From Mycobacterium sp. E3198 (GTDB taxonomy: Bacteria; Actinomycetota; Actinomycetes; Mycobacteriales; Mycobacteriaceae), in the NCBI RefSeq assembly GCF_001667015.1, contig NZ_LZIS01000092.1:42371-106370 (forward strand): a stretch of 64,000 bases of DNA, given 5' to 3'. Positions 38,412 to 48,362 of this stretch are shown one piece after another. Position 1 is the first letter of the stretch; every line of letters starts with the position of its first letter. The translations under genes and the position numbers were made by a program. The notes beneath the pieces are model-generated. The model was not told the origin of the DNA and searched no databases. It was given only the letters and a program-made list of their open reading frames with translations.

Positions 38412-39130
38412 CGCCGGCCGCCCCGGCGGTCGAGGGCGGCGGCAAGCACGGTGTTGGTGGCTTCGAGCACGTCGTGGGCGGCCTTCCTCGCCCGGGCGGG
38501 ATCGCCGGCGCGGATCGCCTCGGCCAATTTGCGGTACGCACCCGGCCGCCTGCCCTCGGCGGTGATGGCCGCACCCAGCGCGGCCAATGCGGGCTCGTAC
38601 GCGGCCCGAAACGCGTTGTACATCAACCTGAATACGATCGAGCCGGCGCCGTCGACCACCTGCTCCCAGAAGGCGAGCGTCTCGCGTTGCCATTGCAGCG
38701 GGTCATCCTCGGTCTCGAGGATGCGCAGAGAATCCTCGAGCGATGCCGCCAGCTCGGGCCCTTGGCGTTCGGCCGCCAGCTCCGCGACCTTCGGCCCGAT
38801 GCGCAGCCGGGCTTCGAGGATGCTGCGGAAGACGGCGGGGTCGAGCTCACCGCTGGCGAACAGCAAGTGCGGCAGCAGATCAAGGCCGGCGTGGCGCCGG
38901 AAATCACGCACGGTGGTGACGCCGCCCTGGCGCACGTCGACCAGGCTGACCGCCGACAGCCTTTTGAGCGCCTCGCGGACCGCGGGCCGCGACACCCCGA
39001 ACACCTCCGCCAGCCGGCGCTCGCTGGGGAGCGCCTCACCGGGCTGCATCTCACCGCTCAGCACGCCCGTGGCGATCTGCTCGAAGACCTCTTCGGGCAC
39101 AGATCGGCGGATGACCGGCTGCAGCGCCAT
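38408..39130 (-). CDS. mce2R: GntR/FadR-family repressor Mce2R
   Basis: A 240-residue regulator, the exact length of H37Rv Mce2R (Rv0586). A winged HTH lies at about residues 12-75 ([20 protein letters not shown]) with a FadR-type helical effector domain (FCD) from ~95 ([19 protein letters not shown]). It is the first gene of the mce2 operon and in M. tuberculosis represses it. Two GntR-type boxes lie just upstream of its start. A near-consensus -35/-10 would put transcription start at or near the ATG, i.e. possibly leaderless. Confidence 0.94.
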   Translation of the reverse strand: MALQPVIRRSVPEEVFEQIATGVLSGEMQPGEALPSERRLAEVFGVSRPAVREALKRLSAVSLVDVRQGGVTTVRDFRRHAGLDLLPHLLFASGELDPAVFRSILEARLRIGPKVAELAAERQGPELAASLEDSLRILETEDDPLQWQRETLAFWEQVVDGAGSIVFRLMYNAFRAAYEPALAALGAAITAEGRRPGAYRKLAEAIRAGDPARARKAAHDVLEATNTVLAAALDRRGGRR

Positions 39131-39136
39131 GCGGTG

Positions 39137-39177
39137 AGTGTGATTGGCCTGAGGTCTGACGTCAAGTGGTCAGACCA
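39137..39177 (-). promoter_or_regulatory. mce2 promoter with paired GntR (Mce2R) operator boxes
   Basis: Outer inverted repeat GGTCTGAC (39153-39160) / GTCAGACC (39169-39176), 8-base spacer. It comprises two GntR boxes: TGGTCAGACCA (39167-39177), a full fit to the FadR-subfamily pattern TNGTNNNACNA, and AGGTCTGACGT (39152-39162), a core fit. On the minus strand TTGACG (39165-39160), 17 bases, then CACACT (39142-39137) form a possible promoter, so a repressor here would cover the -35. Consistent with Mce2R autoregulation. Confidence 0.75.
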
Positions 39178-39259
39178 GCGTGTCGTGCCGCCGAGCGTGA
39201 AACTGTTGCGAGTTTCCGGCCGACTTTTCGCAGCAGCTGCACGCTCGGCGAAGCGGCGG

Positions 39260-40207
39260 CTAGCTTCCGCTCCGCTGCGCGGCCACGAAGAGATTCCCCG
39301 GGACCTGGTCCGCGACCTCTTTCGGGGCCTTGCGACCGTAGCCGGCCATCAGCTCGTCGGACGGCGTCACCGTCACGTCCCAGCCGTGGCGGCGGAACCA
39401 GGCACCGACGTCCTCGCGCTCCTCGAAGTACCACAGCTCGTCGGTGCGCGGGATCTCGCGGCCCGGGTCCACCTCGGCCATCAGCGCGCGGATCCGCTCC
39501 ATCCGCTCGCGGCGCCTGGCGCGAAACTCGGGGTCGAGGAACTTCGGACCCAGCGCCTCCACCGCGACCCGGCTGCCAGCGGCGGTGAGCTGCTGGATGC
39601 GCTCGAACAGCAACTCCTGGGCCGCGGCGGGCAGGTAGGGCATCAGCCCCTCCGCCGACCAGACGCTGGGCGCGGACGGGTCAAATCCCGCCTGCCGCAA
39701 CGCCTCCGGCCAGTCTTGGCGCAGATCGACCGCGACGGCGACCCGGTTGCAGGCGGGCCGGGCGCCGTGTTCGGTCAGCGTCGCCAGCTTGAACTCGAGC
39801 ACCCTGGGCTGGTCGAGCTCGTACACCGTGGTGCCGTCGGGCCAGGGCAGCCGCCAGGAGCGCGCGTCCAGCCCCGCCGCCAGGATCACCGCCTGGCGGA
39901 TGCCGGCCTGGGTCGCGTCGAGGAAGAACTGGTCGAAAAACGCCGTCCGCGAAGCCATGTAGCCGACCATCGATTGCATCTGCAGCGCCACCGTGGGTTC
40001 GGCCTCGATGAGCTCGGCAGGCAACTCGGGGGCGGAGTGCCAATTCCACACCCCGTCGCCGACCGCGTCGAGGAAGACCTGGGCGAACGGGTCGGAGATC
40101 AACGGGTTCTCGCTGCGGGTTTCGGCCGCCCGCGCCGAGGCGACGCCCAACGCCGTCGCGCCCACGCTTTCGGTGATCTCCCAGGTGTCGTCGTCGGTGC
40201 GAGCCAC
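39260..40207 (-). CDS. SAM-dependent methyltransferase, mycobacterial LCM-like family (TIGR00027 type)
   Basis: A 315-residue methyltransferase of the large mycobacterial family related to leucine carboxyl methyltransferases. Recognisable segments are [38 protein letters not shown] (motif I region), [13 protein letters not shown] and [11 protein letters not shown]. The start is GTG at 40207 or the in-frame GTG at 40213, which overlaps the upstream paralogue's stop as GTGA. It is the second of two tandem paralogues on the minus strand. Substrate unknown for the family at large. Confidence 0.87.
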   Translation of the reverse strand: MARTDDDTWEITESVGATALGVASARAAETRSENPLISDPFAQVFLDAVGDGVWNWHSAPELPAELIEAEPTVALQMQSMVGYMASRTAFFDQFFLDATQAGIRQAVILAAGLDARSWRLPWPDGTTVYELDQPRVLEFKLATLTEHGARPACNRVAVAVDLRQDWPEALRQAGFDPSAPSVWSAEGLMPYLPAAAQELLFERIQQLTAAGSRVAVEALGPKFLDPEFRARRRERMERIRALMAEVDPGREIPRTDELWYFEEREDVGAWFRRHGWDVTVTPSDELMAGYGRKAPKEVADQVPGNLFVAAQRSGS

Positions 40208-40209
40208 GG

Positions 40210-41151
40210 TCACTCCTTCTCGGCGGCCACGAAAAGCGTCTTGGGAGCGGCGTCCTCGACGCCCTGCGGGGGCCTGCGATCGTAGCCGGCCATCAGCTCC
40301 TCGGCGGGCGTCACCGTCGCCGCCCACCCGTGCCGGCGCAACCAGTGCCCGACGTCCTCGCGCTCCTCGAAGTACCACAGGTCGTGGACGTCGGGGATGT
40401 CGCGTTCCGGCTGGAGCTTGGCCATCAGGTCGCGCACCCGCTGCATGTCCGCGCGCCGCTTCTCGATGGCGGCCTCGTCGAGGAAGTCGGGGCCGGGGGC
40501 CTCCACCGCGATCCGGCTGCCCGCGACCCCGAGCGCATCGACGCGCTCGAACAGCAACTCCTGGGCGGCCGCCGGCAGGAACGGCAGCAGGCCCTCGGCC
40601 GACCAGGCGCTCGGCAGCGAGGCGTCAAAACCGGCCTGGCGCAGCGCGGCCGGCCAGTCGTGGCGCAGGTCGACCGGGACGTGCACCAGGTTGCACGTCG
40701 GCAACGCGCCGTTTTCGCGCAGCGTCGAGGACTTGAATTCCAGCACCCGCGGCTGGTCGAGTTCGTACACCGTCGTGCCGTCGGGCCAGGGCAGCCGCCA
40801 CGCCCGCGAGTCCAGGCCGGCCGCGAGGATCACCACCTGCGGCACGCCCGCGCGCGTCGCGTCGAGAAAGAACCGATCGAAAAACGACGTCCGGGCGGCC
40901 ATGTAGTTGACCATCGACTGCATCCGCGGCTTCAGGTCGGGTTCGGCCTCGGCGATCTCGGCGGGCAGGTCCGGCGCCGCGAACCAGTTCCACATGCCCT
41001 CGCCCGCGGCGTCGAGGAAGATCCGCGCGAAAGGATCTCTGATCAGCGGATTTTCGCTCTCGGTCTCCGCCGCGCGGGCCGCCGCGACGCCCAGCGCCGT
41101 GGCGCCCACACTCTCGGTGATCTCCCAGGTGTCGTTGTCGGTTCTGGCCAC
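40210..41151 (-). CDS. SAM-dependent methyltransferase, mycobacterial LCM-like family (TIGR00027 type)
   Basis: A 313-residue paralogue of the downstream gene, with matching [42 protein letters not shown] and [13 protein letters not shown] segments. GTG start, followed within 120 bases by the divergent kinase/flippase-like gene. The two methyltransferases clearly arose by tandem duplication and are abutting or overlapping, so they are likely co-transcribed. This pair is not between mce2R and Rv0585c in H37Rv. No signal peptide. Confidence 0.87.
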   Translation of the reverse strand: MARTDNDTWEITESVGATALGVAAARAAETESENPLIRDPFARIFLDAAGEGMWNWFAAPDLPAEIAEAEPDLKPRMQSMVNYMAARTSFFDRFFLDATRAGVPQVVILAAGLDSRAWRLPWPDGTTVYELDQPRVLEFKSSTLRENGALPTCNLVHVPVDLRHDWPAALRQAGFDASLPSAWSAEGLLPFLPAAAQELLFERVDALGVAGSRIAVEAPGPDFLDEAAIEKRRADMQRVRDLMAKLQPERDIPDVHDLWYFEEREDVGHWLRRHGWAATVTPAEELMAGYDRRPPQGVEDAAPKTLFVAAEKE

Positions 41152-41270
41152 CTCGTGTCCTCCAATTCGCTAGCACGACTACCTACCCGACCGTACGCGC
41201 GCCGCATGTGAACGGCCTGTCCGTCAAGTTCATCCACCCTGGCCCGGAGGTATCCGGTTAAGGTCTCGAC

Positions 41271-43646
41271 ATGCGGGTTGACGGGCGCGACATCAGCGTT
41301 TCGGGCAACTTGCTGCAACCGCTGACCCGCCGTACCAACGACATCCTGCGGCTCGCCGCGTCGGTGGTCTTCTTCGCGATCGTGATCGCCGGTTCGCTGA
41401 TCACCCGGCCGCAATGGCTCGCGCTGGAGCGATCGATCTCGGAGATCGTCGGGGTGCTGACCCCCACCCAGTCGGATCTCGTGTACCTGGCCTACGGTAT
41501 CGCGATCCTGGCGCTGCCGTTCGCCATCCTCATCGGTCTGGTCGCGGGGCGGCAATGGAAGCTGCTCGGCGCCTACGCGGCCGCCGGACTCATCGCGGTC
41601 CTTTCGCTCTCGATCGGCGGCAACGGCATCTCGGCACCCCGCTGGCATTTCGACCTGTCGGACCGGCCGCAGACCGCGCTGGCCCAGATCCTCGACGACC
41701 CACGGTGGATCGCGATGCTCGCCGCGGTCCTGACCGTGTCGGGCCCCTGGCTGCCCGCGCGGTGGCGGCACTGGTGGTGGACGCTGCTGCTGGCCTTCGT
41801 GCCGATCCACCTGTTCGTCAGCGCGATCGTCCCGGCCCGCTCCTTGCTCGGGCTGGCGGTCGGCTGGTTCGTCGGCGCGCTGGTGGTCCTGGTGGTCGGC
41901 ACTCCCGCCCTCGAGGTGCCGCTGGAGGGCACGGTGCGCGCCCTGGCCAAGCGCGGATGCGTGGTCTCGCGGCTGCAAGTGGTGCGGCCCGCCGGACCCG
42001 GCCCGCTGGTCCTGTCGGCGACGTGTGAGGACTCCGGTGCGGCCCTGATCGAGTTGTACGGCCCGCATCAGCGCAGCGGGGGCGCCTTACTTCAGCTTTG
42101 GCGGAAGCTGCGGCTACGGGCCAGGGAAACCGCGCCGCTGGTGGCATCGATGCGCCGCGTGGTCGAGCACCGCGCGCTGCTGGCCATCGCCGTCGGCGAG
42201 GTGGGCCTCGCCAACACGTCGACGATCGCGGTCGCCAGCCTCGACCGGGGCTGGATGCTGTACGCGCACAGGCCCGTTCGAGGCATTCCGCTCGACCAAT
42301 GCGCGAAGACGACTCCCGTCGACCGCGCGTGGAAGTCGCTGCGAGAGCTCAACGACCACCAGATTTCCCATGGCGACCTGCGCGCCCGGGAGATCACGGT
42401 CGACGACGGCACGGTGCTGTTCGGCGGGTTCGGCAGCGCCGAGTACGGGGCCACGGAGACCCAGCTCCAGTCCGACATCGCCCAACTGCTGGTAACGACG
42501 TCGGCGCTGTACGACGCGAAGTCGGCGGTGGCCGCGGCCATCGATGCGTTCGGCGAGGACACCGTCCTGAGCGCGTCGCGACGGCTCACCAAATCCGCCG
42601 TGCCCAAATCCATCCGGCGGTCGGTCGCCGATGCCGGGGCCGTGATCTCCGGCGCCCGTGCGGAGGTGAAGCGGCAAACCGGTGCGGACCAGATCAAGAG
42701 CGAAACGATCACGCGGTTCACCCGGCGGCAGGTCATTCAGTTGGTGCTGCTCGTCGCGCTGGTCTATGTCGCCTACCCGTTCATCAGCACCATGCCGACG
42801 TTCGTTTCCCAGGTGAGCAAGGCGAACTGGTGGTGGGCGCTGCTGGGCTTGCTGATCTCGGCGCTGACGTATGTGGGCGCCGCCGCCGCGCTGTGGGCGA
42901 GCGCCGACGAATCCGTGGTCTTCTGGAAGCTGTCAATCGCTCAGGTGGCCAACACCTTTGCCGCAACCACGACGCCGGCCGGTGTCGGAGGGCTCGCGCT
43001 CAGCACGCGCTACCTGCAGAAGGGCGGCGGGCTGTCGGCGGTGCGCGCCACGACCGCGGTGGCGCTGCAGCAAGCGGTGCAGGTGATCATGCACCTCGTG
43101 CTGCTGATCTTGTTCAGCCTGGTGGCGGGTGCGTCGATGGACCTTTCGCACTACGTTCCGAGCGCCACGGTGCTGTACCTGATCGCGGGTGTGGCGCTGG
43201 GCATCGTCGGCACCTTCCTGCTGGTGCCGAGGCTGCGCCGGTGGCTGGCGACGGATCTGCGCCCCAGGCTGAAGGAGGTGACCGGCGACCTGGTCGAGGT
43301 TGCCCGGGAACCGAAACGACTGGGTCTGATCGTACTGGGTTGCGCCGGAACGACTCTCGGTGCCGCACTCGCGCTGTGGACCAGCGTGGAAGCATTCGGC
43401 GGCGGCGCGACATTCGTCACGTGCACCGTGGTGACGATGGTCGGCGGGACGCTGGCGTCGGCGGCCCCGACGCCCGGCGGTGTCGGCGCCGTGGAGGCGG
43501 CGCTGATCGGTGGCCTGGCCGCGTTCGGCATACCCGCGGCCACCGGCGTGCCGTCGGTACTGCTCTATCGCGTGCTCACCTGCTGGCTGCCCGTCTTCGT
43601 CGGCTGGCCGGTGATGCGGTGGTTGACCGACAACGAGATGATCTGA
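41271..43646 (+). CDS. Polytopic membrane protein: kinase-like domain fused to LPG-synthase/flippase-type TM domain (Rv0585c type)
   Basis: A 791-residue protein, near the length of its H37Rv homologue Rv0585c (about 795). N-terminal membrane spans occupy about residues 25-215. A soluble central region (about 230-460) has an HGDLR motif (~367) resembling a kinase catalytic loop (HxD) and ITVDDGTVLFGGFGSAEYG resembling the following DFG region. The C-terminal half (about 480-790) has many spans and matches the lysylphosphatidylglycerol synthase TM/flippase family (TTPAGVGGLALSTRYLQ; PTPGGVGAVEAALIGGLAAF). Role unproven; a lipid- or polyprenyl-linked sugar flippase is possible. Confidence 0.82.
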   Translation: MRVDGRDISVSGNLLQPLTRRTNDILRLAASVVFFAIVIAGSLITRPQWLALERSISEIVGVLTPTQSDLVYLAYGIAILALPFAILIGLVAGRQWKLLGAYAAAGLIAVLSLSIGGNGISAPRWHFDLSDRPQTALAQILDDPRWIAMLAAVLTVSGPWLPARWRHWWWTLLLAFVPIHLFVSAIVPARSLLGLAVGWFVGALVVLVVGTPALEVPLEGTVRALAKRGCVVSRLQVVRPAGPGPLVLSATCEDSGAALIELYGPHQRSGGALLQLWRKLRLRARETAPLVASMRRVVEHRALLAIAVGEVGLANTSTIAVASLDRGWMLYAHRPVRGIPLDQCAKTTPVDRAWKSLRELNDHQISHGDLRAREITVDDGTVLFGGFGSAEYGATETQLQSDIAQLLVTTSALYDAKSAVAAAIDAFGEDTVLSASRRLTKSAVPKSIRRSVADAGAVISGARAEVKRQTGADQIKSETITRFTRRQVIQLVLLVALVYVAYPFISTMPTFVSQVSKANWWWALLGLLISALTYVGAAAALWASADESVVFWKLSIAQVANTFAATTTPAGVGGLALSTRYLQKGGGLSAVRATTAVALQQAVQVIMHLVLLILFSLVAGASMDLSHYVPSATVLYLIAGVALGIVGTFLLVPRLRRWLATDLRPRLKEVTGDLVEVAREPKRLGLIVLGCAGTTLGAALALWTSVEAFGGGATFVTCTVVTMVGGTLASAAPTPGGVGAVEAALIGGLAAFGIPAATGVPSVLLYRVLTCWLPVFVGWPVMRWLTDNEMI

Positions 43647-43652
43647 CAACGG

Positions 43653-46298
43653 TCAGGGTTCGTCGGGCTCGGGCGCAGCGACGACGAAAACGATTGACTT
43701 GCGCGCGGTTTCGCCGACCGTCGTGGTGAGGAACACCACGTAATACTCCCCGGGCACCGACTGTGTCGCGGTGATCGCGACGTCGACCGAGGCCGATCCG
43801 TCGGCGCCGAACTGCCCGGAGGCCGGCGCGACGGTGATCCCGGGATCAGAGGAGGTGCCGGTGATCCTGTAATCCCCTGCGCCGTCGATCATCCGTTGCA
43901 GGTCGACCTTCACGATGCCGGTGCGCCCCGGCCGGATCCGGAGGATGGGTTGCGGCGCGTTGACGGTCACCGCCGAGGCGCCCGCGGCGAACGACAGCGG
44001 CGCGGACGACTCGGCGGTGCCCCAGCTCTTGTTGGGATAGGCGGCGAGGGAGAACGCGACGTCGCCGCCGGTGCGGATGATCGGCTCCGGCAGCCAGGTG
44101 CGATCGGTGGTCCGGCCGTCGACGCTCAGGCCGTCGATGAACTTCAGGTGATGGGGCCCCGACGCGCCCGGGGCGGAGATCCGAATGGATTTTCCTGCGG
44201 GAAGCGCGATGACGATCCGGTCGAACAGCGGCGCCGCCACCGTCAGGATCGGCGTTCCCGGCGTGCTCGGGTACAGGCCGAGGGCGGCCCAGACGTACCA
44301 GCTGGACATCGCCCCGAGGTCGTCGTTGCCGGGCGCGCCGTCGGGCTTCGGCCCGAACAGGCCGCGCACCCGATCGACGGCGAGCTGTGTCTTCCACGGT
44401 TGTCCGATGTAGTTGTACAGCCATGGCACCCCGAACCCCGGCTCGTTGCCGGCCCACAGGTAGGGAGCGTTGGGGCCGACGTTGAGCTTCGTGGTGAACC
44501 GGTCGAGCCGGTCGGCCACCGCCGCGCGGCCGCCGAGCGCGGTCACCAGGCCGGCGACGTTGTGCGGCACCCACCAGACGTACTGCTCGGCATTGCCCTC
44601 GTCGTACCCGTCCTGGCCGAAAGCCCTGGGGGAATCGACGTAGCCGGGGCCCTGTTGGAAAAATCCCATCGTGCCGCGGGGCGAGACGTATCGGGTGCTG
44701 GGATTGAACAGGTTCTGCCAATACTGCGCCCGCACCTGGAATTTGGCCGCGGTCGCGGCGTCGCCGAGCGCGTCGGCGAATCGGGAAATCGCGAAGTCGT
44801 CGACCGACCACTCCAGCGTGATCGACGCATCGGCGATCCATCCGCCGTTGCCGAACTCGACGGTGTGCGGCGCGTAGCCCAACCCCAGGTAGGTGGCGAT
44901 GCCCGGCCGCTCCACGTAGCCGCCGAGGCCGGCCCCGCCCTTGGTAGCCCCGTCGACCATGTAGCGCAGCGCGGTCTGGACGTCAAAGTCCTTGCCCCCG
45001 TAGGCGTAGAGGTTCACGATGAGCGGGACCACGCTGTCGCCGCTCATCTCGCCGGTCGCCGAATTCGCCAAAGCCCAACGGGGCAACGAACCGCTCTGCT
45101 CGGCATCGTTCACCAGCGATTGCGCCATGTCGCCGGCCCGCTTGGGAAAGAGCAGTCCCTGCAGGGCGGCCAGGCTCCGGTAGGTGTCCCAGTCCGAGAA
45201 GTTCGCGTACTGGGTCCGCCCGTTTTGCACCCTGTGGATCGCGCCGTCGAATCCGATGTAACGCCCGTCGACGTCGTTGAAGGTGTTGGGGTGCAGCAGC
45301 GAGTGGTACAGCGACGTGTAGAAGGTGTCGACGTTGCCGGCGTTGCGGCCCGCCACCGAGATACGCGACAGCGTGGCATTCCACTCGGATACCGCGGCTT
45401 CGCGCACGGCGTCGAAGCTCATCCCGCCCTCGGCCTCCAGGTTGGCCCGCGCGCCGTCGATGCCGACGTAGGAGATCGCGGTGCGCACCTCGAGCGCCGA
45501 GCCGGCCGGGAACTCTACGTACCCCCCGCTGTAGCGCGACGCCGCGCCGCGGGCACCGGGGTACACGGCATAGCCGTCCCACGACCCGTAGGCGGTGAAC
45601 GGCCGGCTGAACTTCATCGCGAAGTACACCGTGTAGGTGTTCGGCTTGTCGCAAAACCCCCCGCTGGTCGCCCATCCGGTGATCGTGGTGTTGTCCTCGC
45701 CGATCTGGATGGCCGCGCGCGAATTGCCCGCCAGCGACGCGCCGGAACGGACGTGCAGCAGGGCGGGCCGACCGTTGTGCGGGTAGTGGAACCGGCCGAC
45801 ACCGGTGCGGGTGGTGGCGGTGAGTTCGGCGGTCACGCCGGTGCGCGGGAAGCGCACGGTGTAATAGCCCGGCGCGCCCTGCTCGCTGTCGTCGTGCGCG
45901 ATCCCTTCCCAGGCGTTCCACGGCTGCGCGCCGATCGGCGTGGTGGTCGGCAGCATCGAGATGTCGCCGAACGCGGCGCAGCCGACCGAGGCGTGGGTCA
46001 TGCTGAACCCGGTGGAGCGCGGGTTGTCGTAGTTGTAGCCGGCGTAGTTGCCGACGGTGTCCGGCGAGTACTGCACCATCCCGAACGGCACGGTGGCGCC
46101 GGGGAAGTTGTTGATCTCCCCCACCGTCTCGCCGCCCGTCCCGGTCCCGATGAGGGTGTCGACGTGGTCGACGGGATTGGTCACCAGCTGCGGCTCGCCG
46201 TCGTAGGCGATCGGCGGTGCCGCGGCGATGAAGGTCAGCAAGACGGCGGTCGCAGCGAGCAACGCGATGAGGGCCCTGCGAAACCCACGTGACCGCAT
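43653..46298 (-). CDS. Secreted GH92 alpha-1,2-mannosidase (Rv0584 type)
   Basis: An 881-residue glycoside hydrolase family 92 protein. Signal peptide at 1-28 ([20 protein letters not shown]), N-terminal beta domain ([17 protein letters not shown]), and an (alpha/alpha)6 domain with [19 protein letters not shown] and [18 protein letters not shown], the family's active-site signatures. A C-terminal beta domain of ~110 residues follows. GH92 enzymes are calcium-dependent exo-mannosidases. Likely acts on mannosylated envelope glycoconjugates or host glycans. Convergent with the kinase/flippase-like gene. Confidence 0.9.
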   Translation of the reverse strand: MRSRGFRRALIALLAATAVLLTFIAAAPPIAYDGEPQLVTNPVDHVDTLIGTGTGGETVGEINNFPGATVPFGMVQYSPDTVGNYAGYNYDNPRSTGFSMTHASVGCAAFGDISMLPTTTPIGAQPWNAWEGIAHDDSEQGAPGYYTVRFPRTGVTAELTATTRTGVGRFHYPHNGRPALLHVRSGASLAGNSRAAIQIGEDNTTITGWATSGGFCDKPNTYTVYFAMKFSRPFTAYGSWDGYAVYPGARGAASRYSGGYVEFPAGSALEVRTAISYVGIDGARANLEAEGGMSFDAVREAAVSEWNATLSRISVAGRNAGNVDTFYTSLYHSLLHPNTFNDVDGRYIGFDGAIHRVQNGRTQYANFSDWDTYRSLAALQGLLFPKRAGDMAQSLVNDAEQSGSLPRWALANSATGEMSGDSVVPLIVNLYAYGGKDFDVQTALRYMVDGATKGGAGLGGYVERPGIATYLGLGYAPHTVEFGNGGWIADASITLEWSVDDFAISRFADALGDAATAAKFQVRAQYWQNLFNPSTRYVSPRGTMGFFQQGPGYVDSPRAFGQDGYDEGNAEQYVWWVPHNVAGLVTALGGRAAVADRLDRFTTKLNVGPNAPYLWAGNEPGFGVPWLYNYIGQPWKTQLAVDRVRGLFGPKPDGAPGNDDLGAMSSWYVWAALGLYPSTPGTPILTVAAPLFDRIVIALPAGKSIRISAPGASGPHHLKFIDGLSVDGRTTDRTWLPEPIIRTGGDVAFSLAAYPNKSWGTAESSAPLSFAAGASAVTVNAPQPILRIRPGRTGIVKVDLQRMIDGAGDYRITGTSSDPGITVAPASGQFGADGSASVDVAITATQSVPGEYYVVFLTTTVGETARKSIVFVVAAPEPDEP

Positions 46299-46452
46299 GA
46301 CTGTCTCTTACTGCATCACCGCCTCGTTGCGGTGCGTTTCGCGCGCGCCGGCAGGCCCCAATTTTTCCTAGCAACTTTTTCCGCCCAGTTCGGCTAGTCT
46401 CATTCCGCGTGGCTGGCGCTGGTACCGGCCCAAAATTCGGGAGATTTGATCG

Positions 46453-47130
46453 ATGAAACAGTTGACCGCAGCAACCATTGCCGTGGCGCTGAGTGTGGCG
46501 CTCGTGGCATGCGGCTCTAGCAACAAGTCATCGCCGTCGACGTCGACATCGACGTCGACATCCACGTCGACCTCGACCACAACTTCGAAAACCTCCGCGA
46601 CGGCGAGCGCGCAGGGCGGCCCGACGATCGCCGACTACGTCCGCGACAACCACATCACCGAAACCCCCATCCACCACGGCGATCCCGGCCCTAACGTCGA
46701 TCTGCCGGTGCCCGCCGGTTGGCAGATCACCCAGAACACCGGTACGTCCTATGGCGGCATAGTCCAGTTGCAGCCGGCGAACCCAGCCGATCCACCCACC
46801 GTCTCGGCGCTGTACTCGAAGCTCACCGGTGATGTCGACCCCGCGAAGATCCTCCAGTACGCCCCCAATGAGCTGCTCGGCCTCCCCGGCTACCAGGGCG
46901 GCAGCGGCAACGGCAAGGCGTCCACGCTGGCCGGATTCCAGGCCTGGCAGCTGGGCGGCACCTACCAGCGGGACGGCAAGACGCGCGCCGTCGCCCAGAA
47001 GACGGTGGTGATTCCCAGCCAGGGAGCGGTGTACGTGCTGCAACTCAACGCCGATGCGCTCGAAAGCGACCAGGGACCGTTGATGGACGCCACCAACATC
47101 ATCGACGAGCAGACGACCATCACCCCCTGA
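46453..47130 (+). CDS. lpqN: Lipoprotein LpqN
   Basis: A 225-residue lipoprotein (H37Rv LpqN 228). Signal peptide LTAATIAVALSVALVAC with lipobox cysteine Cys20, then a Ser/Thr-repeat linker (about residues 28-45) and the LpqN/Mog1-like domain (PTIADYVRDNHITETPI, WQITQNTGTSYGGIVQL). LpqN has been reported to interact with MmpL3/MmpL11 and to bind trehalose monomycolate, and to engage host CBL when secreted. Divergent from the mannosidase across a 154-base region. Confidence 0.93.
   Translation: MKQLTAATIAVALSVALVACGSSNKSSPSTSTSTSTSTSTSTTTSKTSATASAQGGPTIADYVRDNHITETPIHHGDPGPNVDLPVPAGWQITQNTGTSYGGIVQLQPANPADPPTVSALYSKLTGDVDPAKILQYAPNELLGLPGYQGGSGNGKASTLAGFQAWQLGGTYQRDGKTRAVAQKTVVIPSQGAVYVLQLNADALESDQGPLMDATNIIDEQTTITP
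46536..46578 (+). repeat. In-frame GTCGAC-rich repeat encoding (Thr-Ser)n
   Basis: A short tandem array built on the 12-base unit TCGACGTCGACA, slightly degenerate. It encodes alternating Ser and Thr in the LpqN linker just after the lipidated cysteine. Unit length is a multiple of three, so copy-number changes alter linker length without breaking the frame. Confidence 0.8.
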
Positions 47131-47146
47131 CCACCGACCGCCCTTC

Positions 47147-47185
47147 GGGACGCCGCGGCCGGAAATCCCTACGCCGCGGCGTCCC
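47147..47185 (+). terminator. Hairpin terminator after lpqN
   Basis: Perfect 13-bp inverted repeat GGGACGCCGCGGC (47147-47159) / GCCGCGGCGTCCC (47173-47185), loop of 13 bases, 16 bases after the lpqN stop. No T-run follows directly. It ends 20 bases before the next gene, separating lpqN from it. Confidence 0.78.
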
Positions 47186-47205
47186 GTTGGCTTTACGGTG
47201 TTGGC

Positions 47206-47691
47206 ATGACAGAACAGTCGCATGCGATAGACGTCGGGCACCCACCGTCGGCACTACTGCGTCTCGTCAACCCCGTCCTGGGTTTCCTGCTGCGCACCCC
47301 GCTTGCCGGGCCCGCGCGCAAGCAGCTGATGGTGTTGAGCTTCACCGGCCGAAAGACGGGGCGGCCGTACACGATTCCCCTGAGCGCCCACGTGATCGAT
47401 CACGAGCTCTACGCGCTGACCGGCGCCCCGTGGAAGCAGAACTTCCGCAACGGCGCGCCCGCGCAGGTCGTCTACGACGGCAAGACGACGGCCATGCGCG
47501 GCGAGCTCATCCGCGACCGCGAAATCGTGTCCGACCTGTACCACCGCTGCGCCGAGTCCTATGGGCTGCGACGCGCACAGCGGATGATCGGACTGAAATT
47601 CCGCGACCCGCGCATCCCGACCCGCGAGGAGTTCGCGGAGGCCGTCGACCGGATGCACCTGGCGGCGGTCCGGTTGACTCCGGCCGGCTAG
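47206..47691 (+). CDS. F420-dependent (deazaflavin) nitroreductase-family protein
   Basis: A 161-residue split beta-barrel protein of the Ddn/DUF385 family. FTGRKTGRPYTIPLSAHV (about residues 46-63) is the cofactor-binding signature; GAPWKQNFRNGAPAQVVYDG follows. N-terminal residues form an amphipathic lead helix (NPVLGFLLRTPLAGP), often associated with membranes in this family. These enzymes use reduced F420 for quinone, nitro-compound or other reductions. Substrate unknown. Its TAG shares a CTAG with the convergent PAS-ANTAR gene. Confidence 0.87.
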   Translation: MTEQSHAIDVGHPPSALLRLVNPVLGFLLRTPLAGPARKQLMVLSFTGRKTGRPYTIPLSAHVIDHELYALTGAPWKQNFRNGAPAQVVYDGKTTAMRGELIRDREIVSDLYHRCAESYGLRRAQRMIGLKFRDPRIPTREEFAEAVDRMHLAAVRLTPAG

Positions 47692-48362
47692 CGCTCCGGC
47701 GCGCGTGTGTGTGCGGTGAGCAAGCGCTGATCGAACCGTGAGCGCGAGGTGATCGCCTCCCCGCCCAACGCGGCGAAGTCCCTGGCGATCTGCTGGGCGA
47801 GCGGCCATAGCTTCATATTGCGCACTTGGGACAGCGATTTGAGCATGTTGAAGGCGGCGTCCTCGTCGACGCCGTACACCAGCATCAACATGCCTTTCGC
47901 CTGGTCGATCACGCCGCGACGCTGCGCGATTGCGGCGACTCTCGCCGTGATCGCGTCCTCGGAATTGCCGGTGGCCGCCGGCGTGACGTCGATGTAGAAG
48001 CCGTGGGTGCCGATCACCTCGTCGTTGTCGTCGCAGAATTGGTCGCCCACCACGACCACATGGTGGATGTCGCCATTGGGGTCGACGATGCGATGCCGCG
48101 TGCTGAAAGCCCCACGACGTTCGACCATGTCGTTGATGGTCGCGGCCACCTGGCCGCGATCGTCGGGATGCTTGTGGGACAACACGAGCTCGGTGGTCGG
48201 TGTCACCGTCCCCGGCTCGTAGCCGTGCAGGCGCTGGACTTCCTCGGACCATTCCCAGCGTTGGTCTTCGAAATAGAAACGGAACCAGCCCGCGCGCTGC
48301 GGGGTGCCGCCCGCGAGCGCCCGCTCGACGGCTTCCGTCTGGCCGTCTAATTCCCAAGCCAC
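47688..48362 (-). CDS. PAS-ANTAR RNA-binding regulator
   Basis: A 224-residue protein. PAS fold at about residues 25-120 (WSEEVQRLHGYEPGT...RIVDPNGDIHHVVVVGDQF) and a C-terminal ANTAR domain (RVAAIAQRRGVIDQAKGMLM...AFNMLKSLSQ). ANTAR proteins bind tandem hexaloop RNA hairpins to antiterminate transcription. GTG at 48362 is chosen as start because an ATG at 48422 would overlap the upstream zinc-finger-like gene by 76 bases; both remain possible. Sensory input of the PAS domain is unknown. Confidence 0.85.
   Translation of the reverse strand: MAWELDGQTEAVERALAGGTPQRAGWFRFYFEDQRWEWSEEVQRLHGYEPGTVTPTTELVLSHKHPDDRGQVAATINDMVERRGAFSTRHRIVDPNGDIHHVVVVGDQFCDDNDEVIGTHGFYIDVTPAATGNSEDAITARVAAIAQRRGVIDQAKGMLMLVYGVDEDAAFNMLKSLSQVRNMKLWPLAQQIARDFAALGGEAITSRSRFDQRLLTAHTRAPER

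Noticed and set aside
43646..43665. Short GAC/GTC inverted repeat between the flippase-like gene and the mannosidase as a terminator
   Set aside because: The stem is only about four base pairs, far weaker than the two 12-13 bp hairpins found elsewhere.
43896..46292. A 798-codon plus-strand frame opposite the mannosidase
   Set aside because: Antisense shadow without family features; the minus strand has a signal peptide and GH92 motifs.
46371..46400. TAGTCT preceded by GCAACT/CAACTT as lpqN promoter
   Set aside because: The -10 fits TANNNT but the -35 is a poor match, so not reported as a feature.
47749..48350. Plus-strand frames opposite the PAS-ANTAR gene
   Set aside because: Shadow frames without family features; the minus strand has clear PAS and ANTAR motifs.
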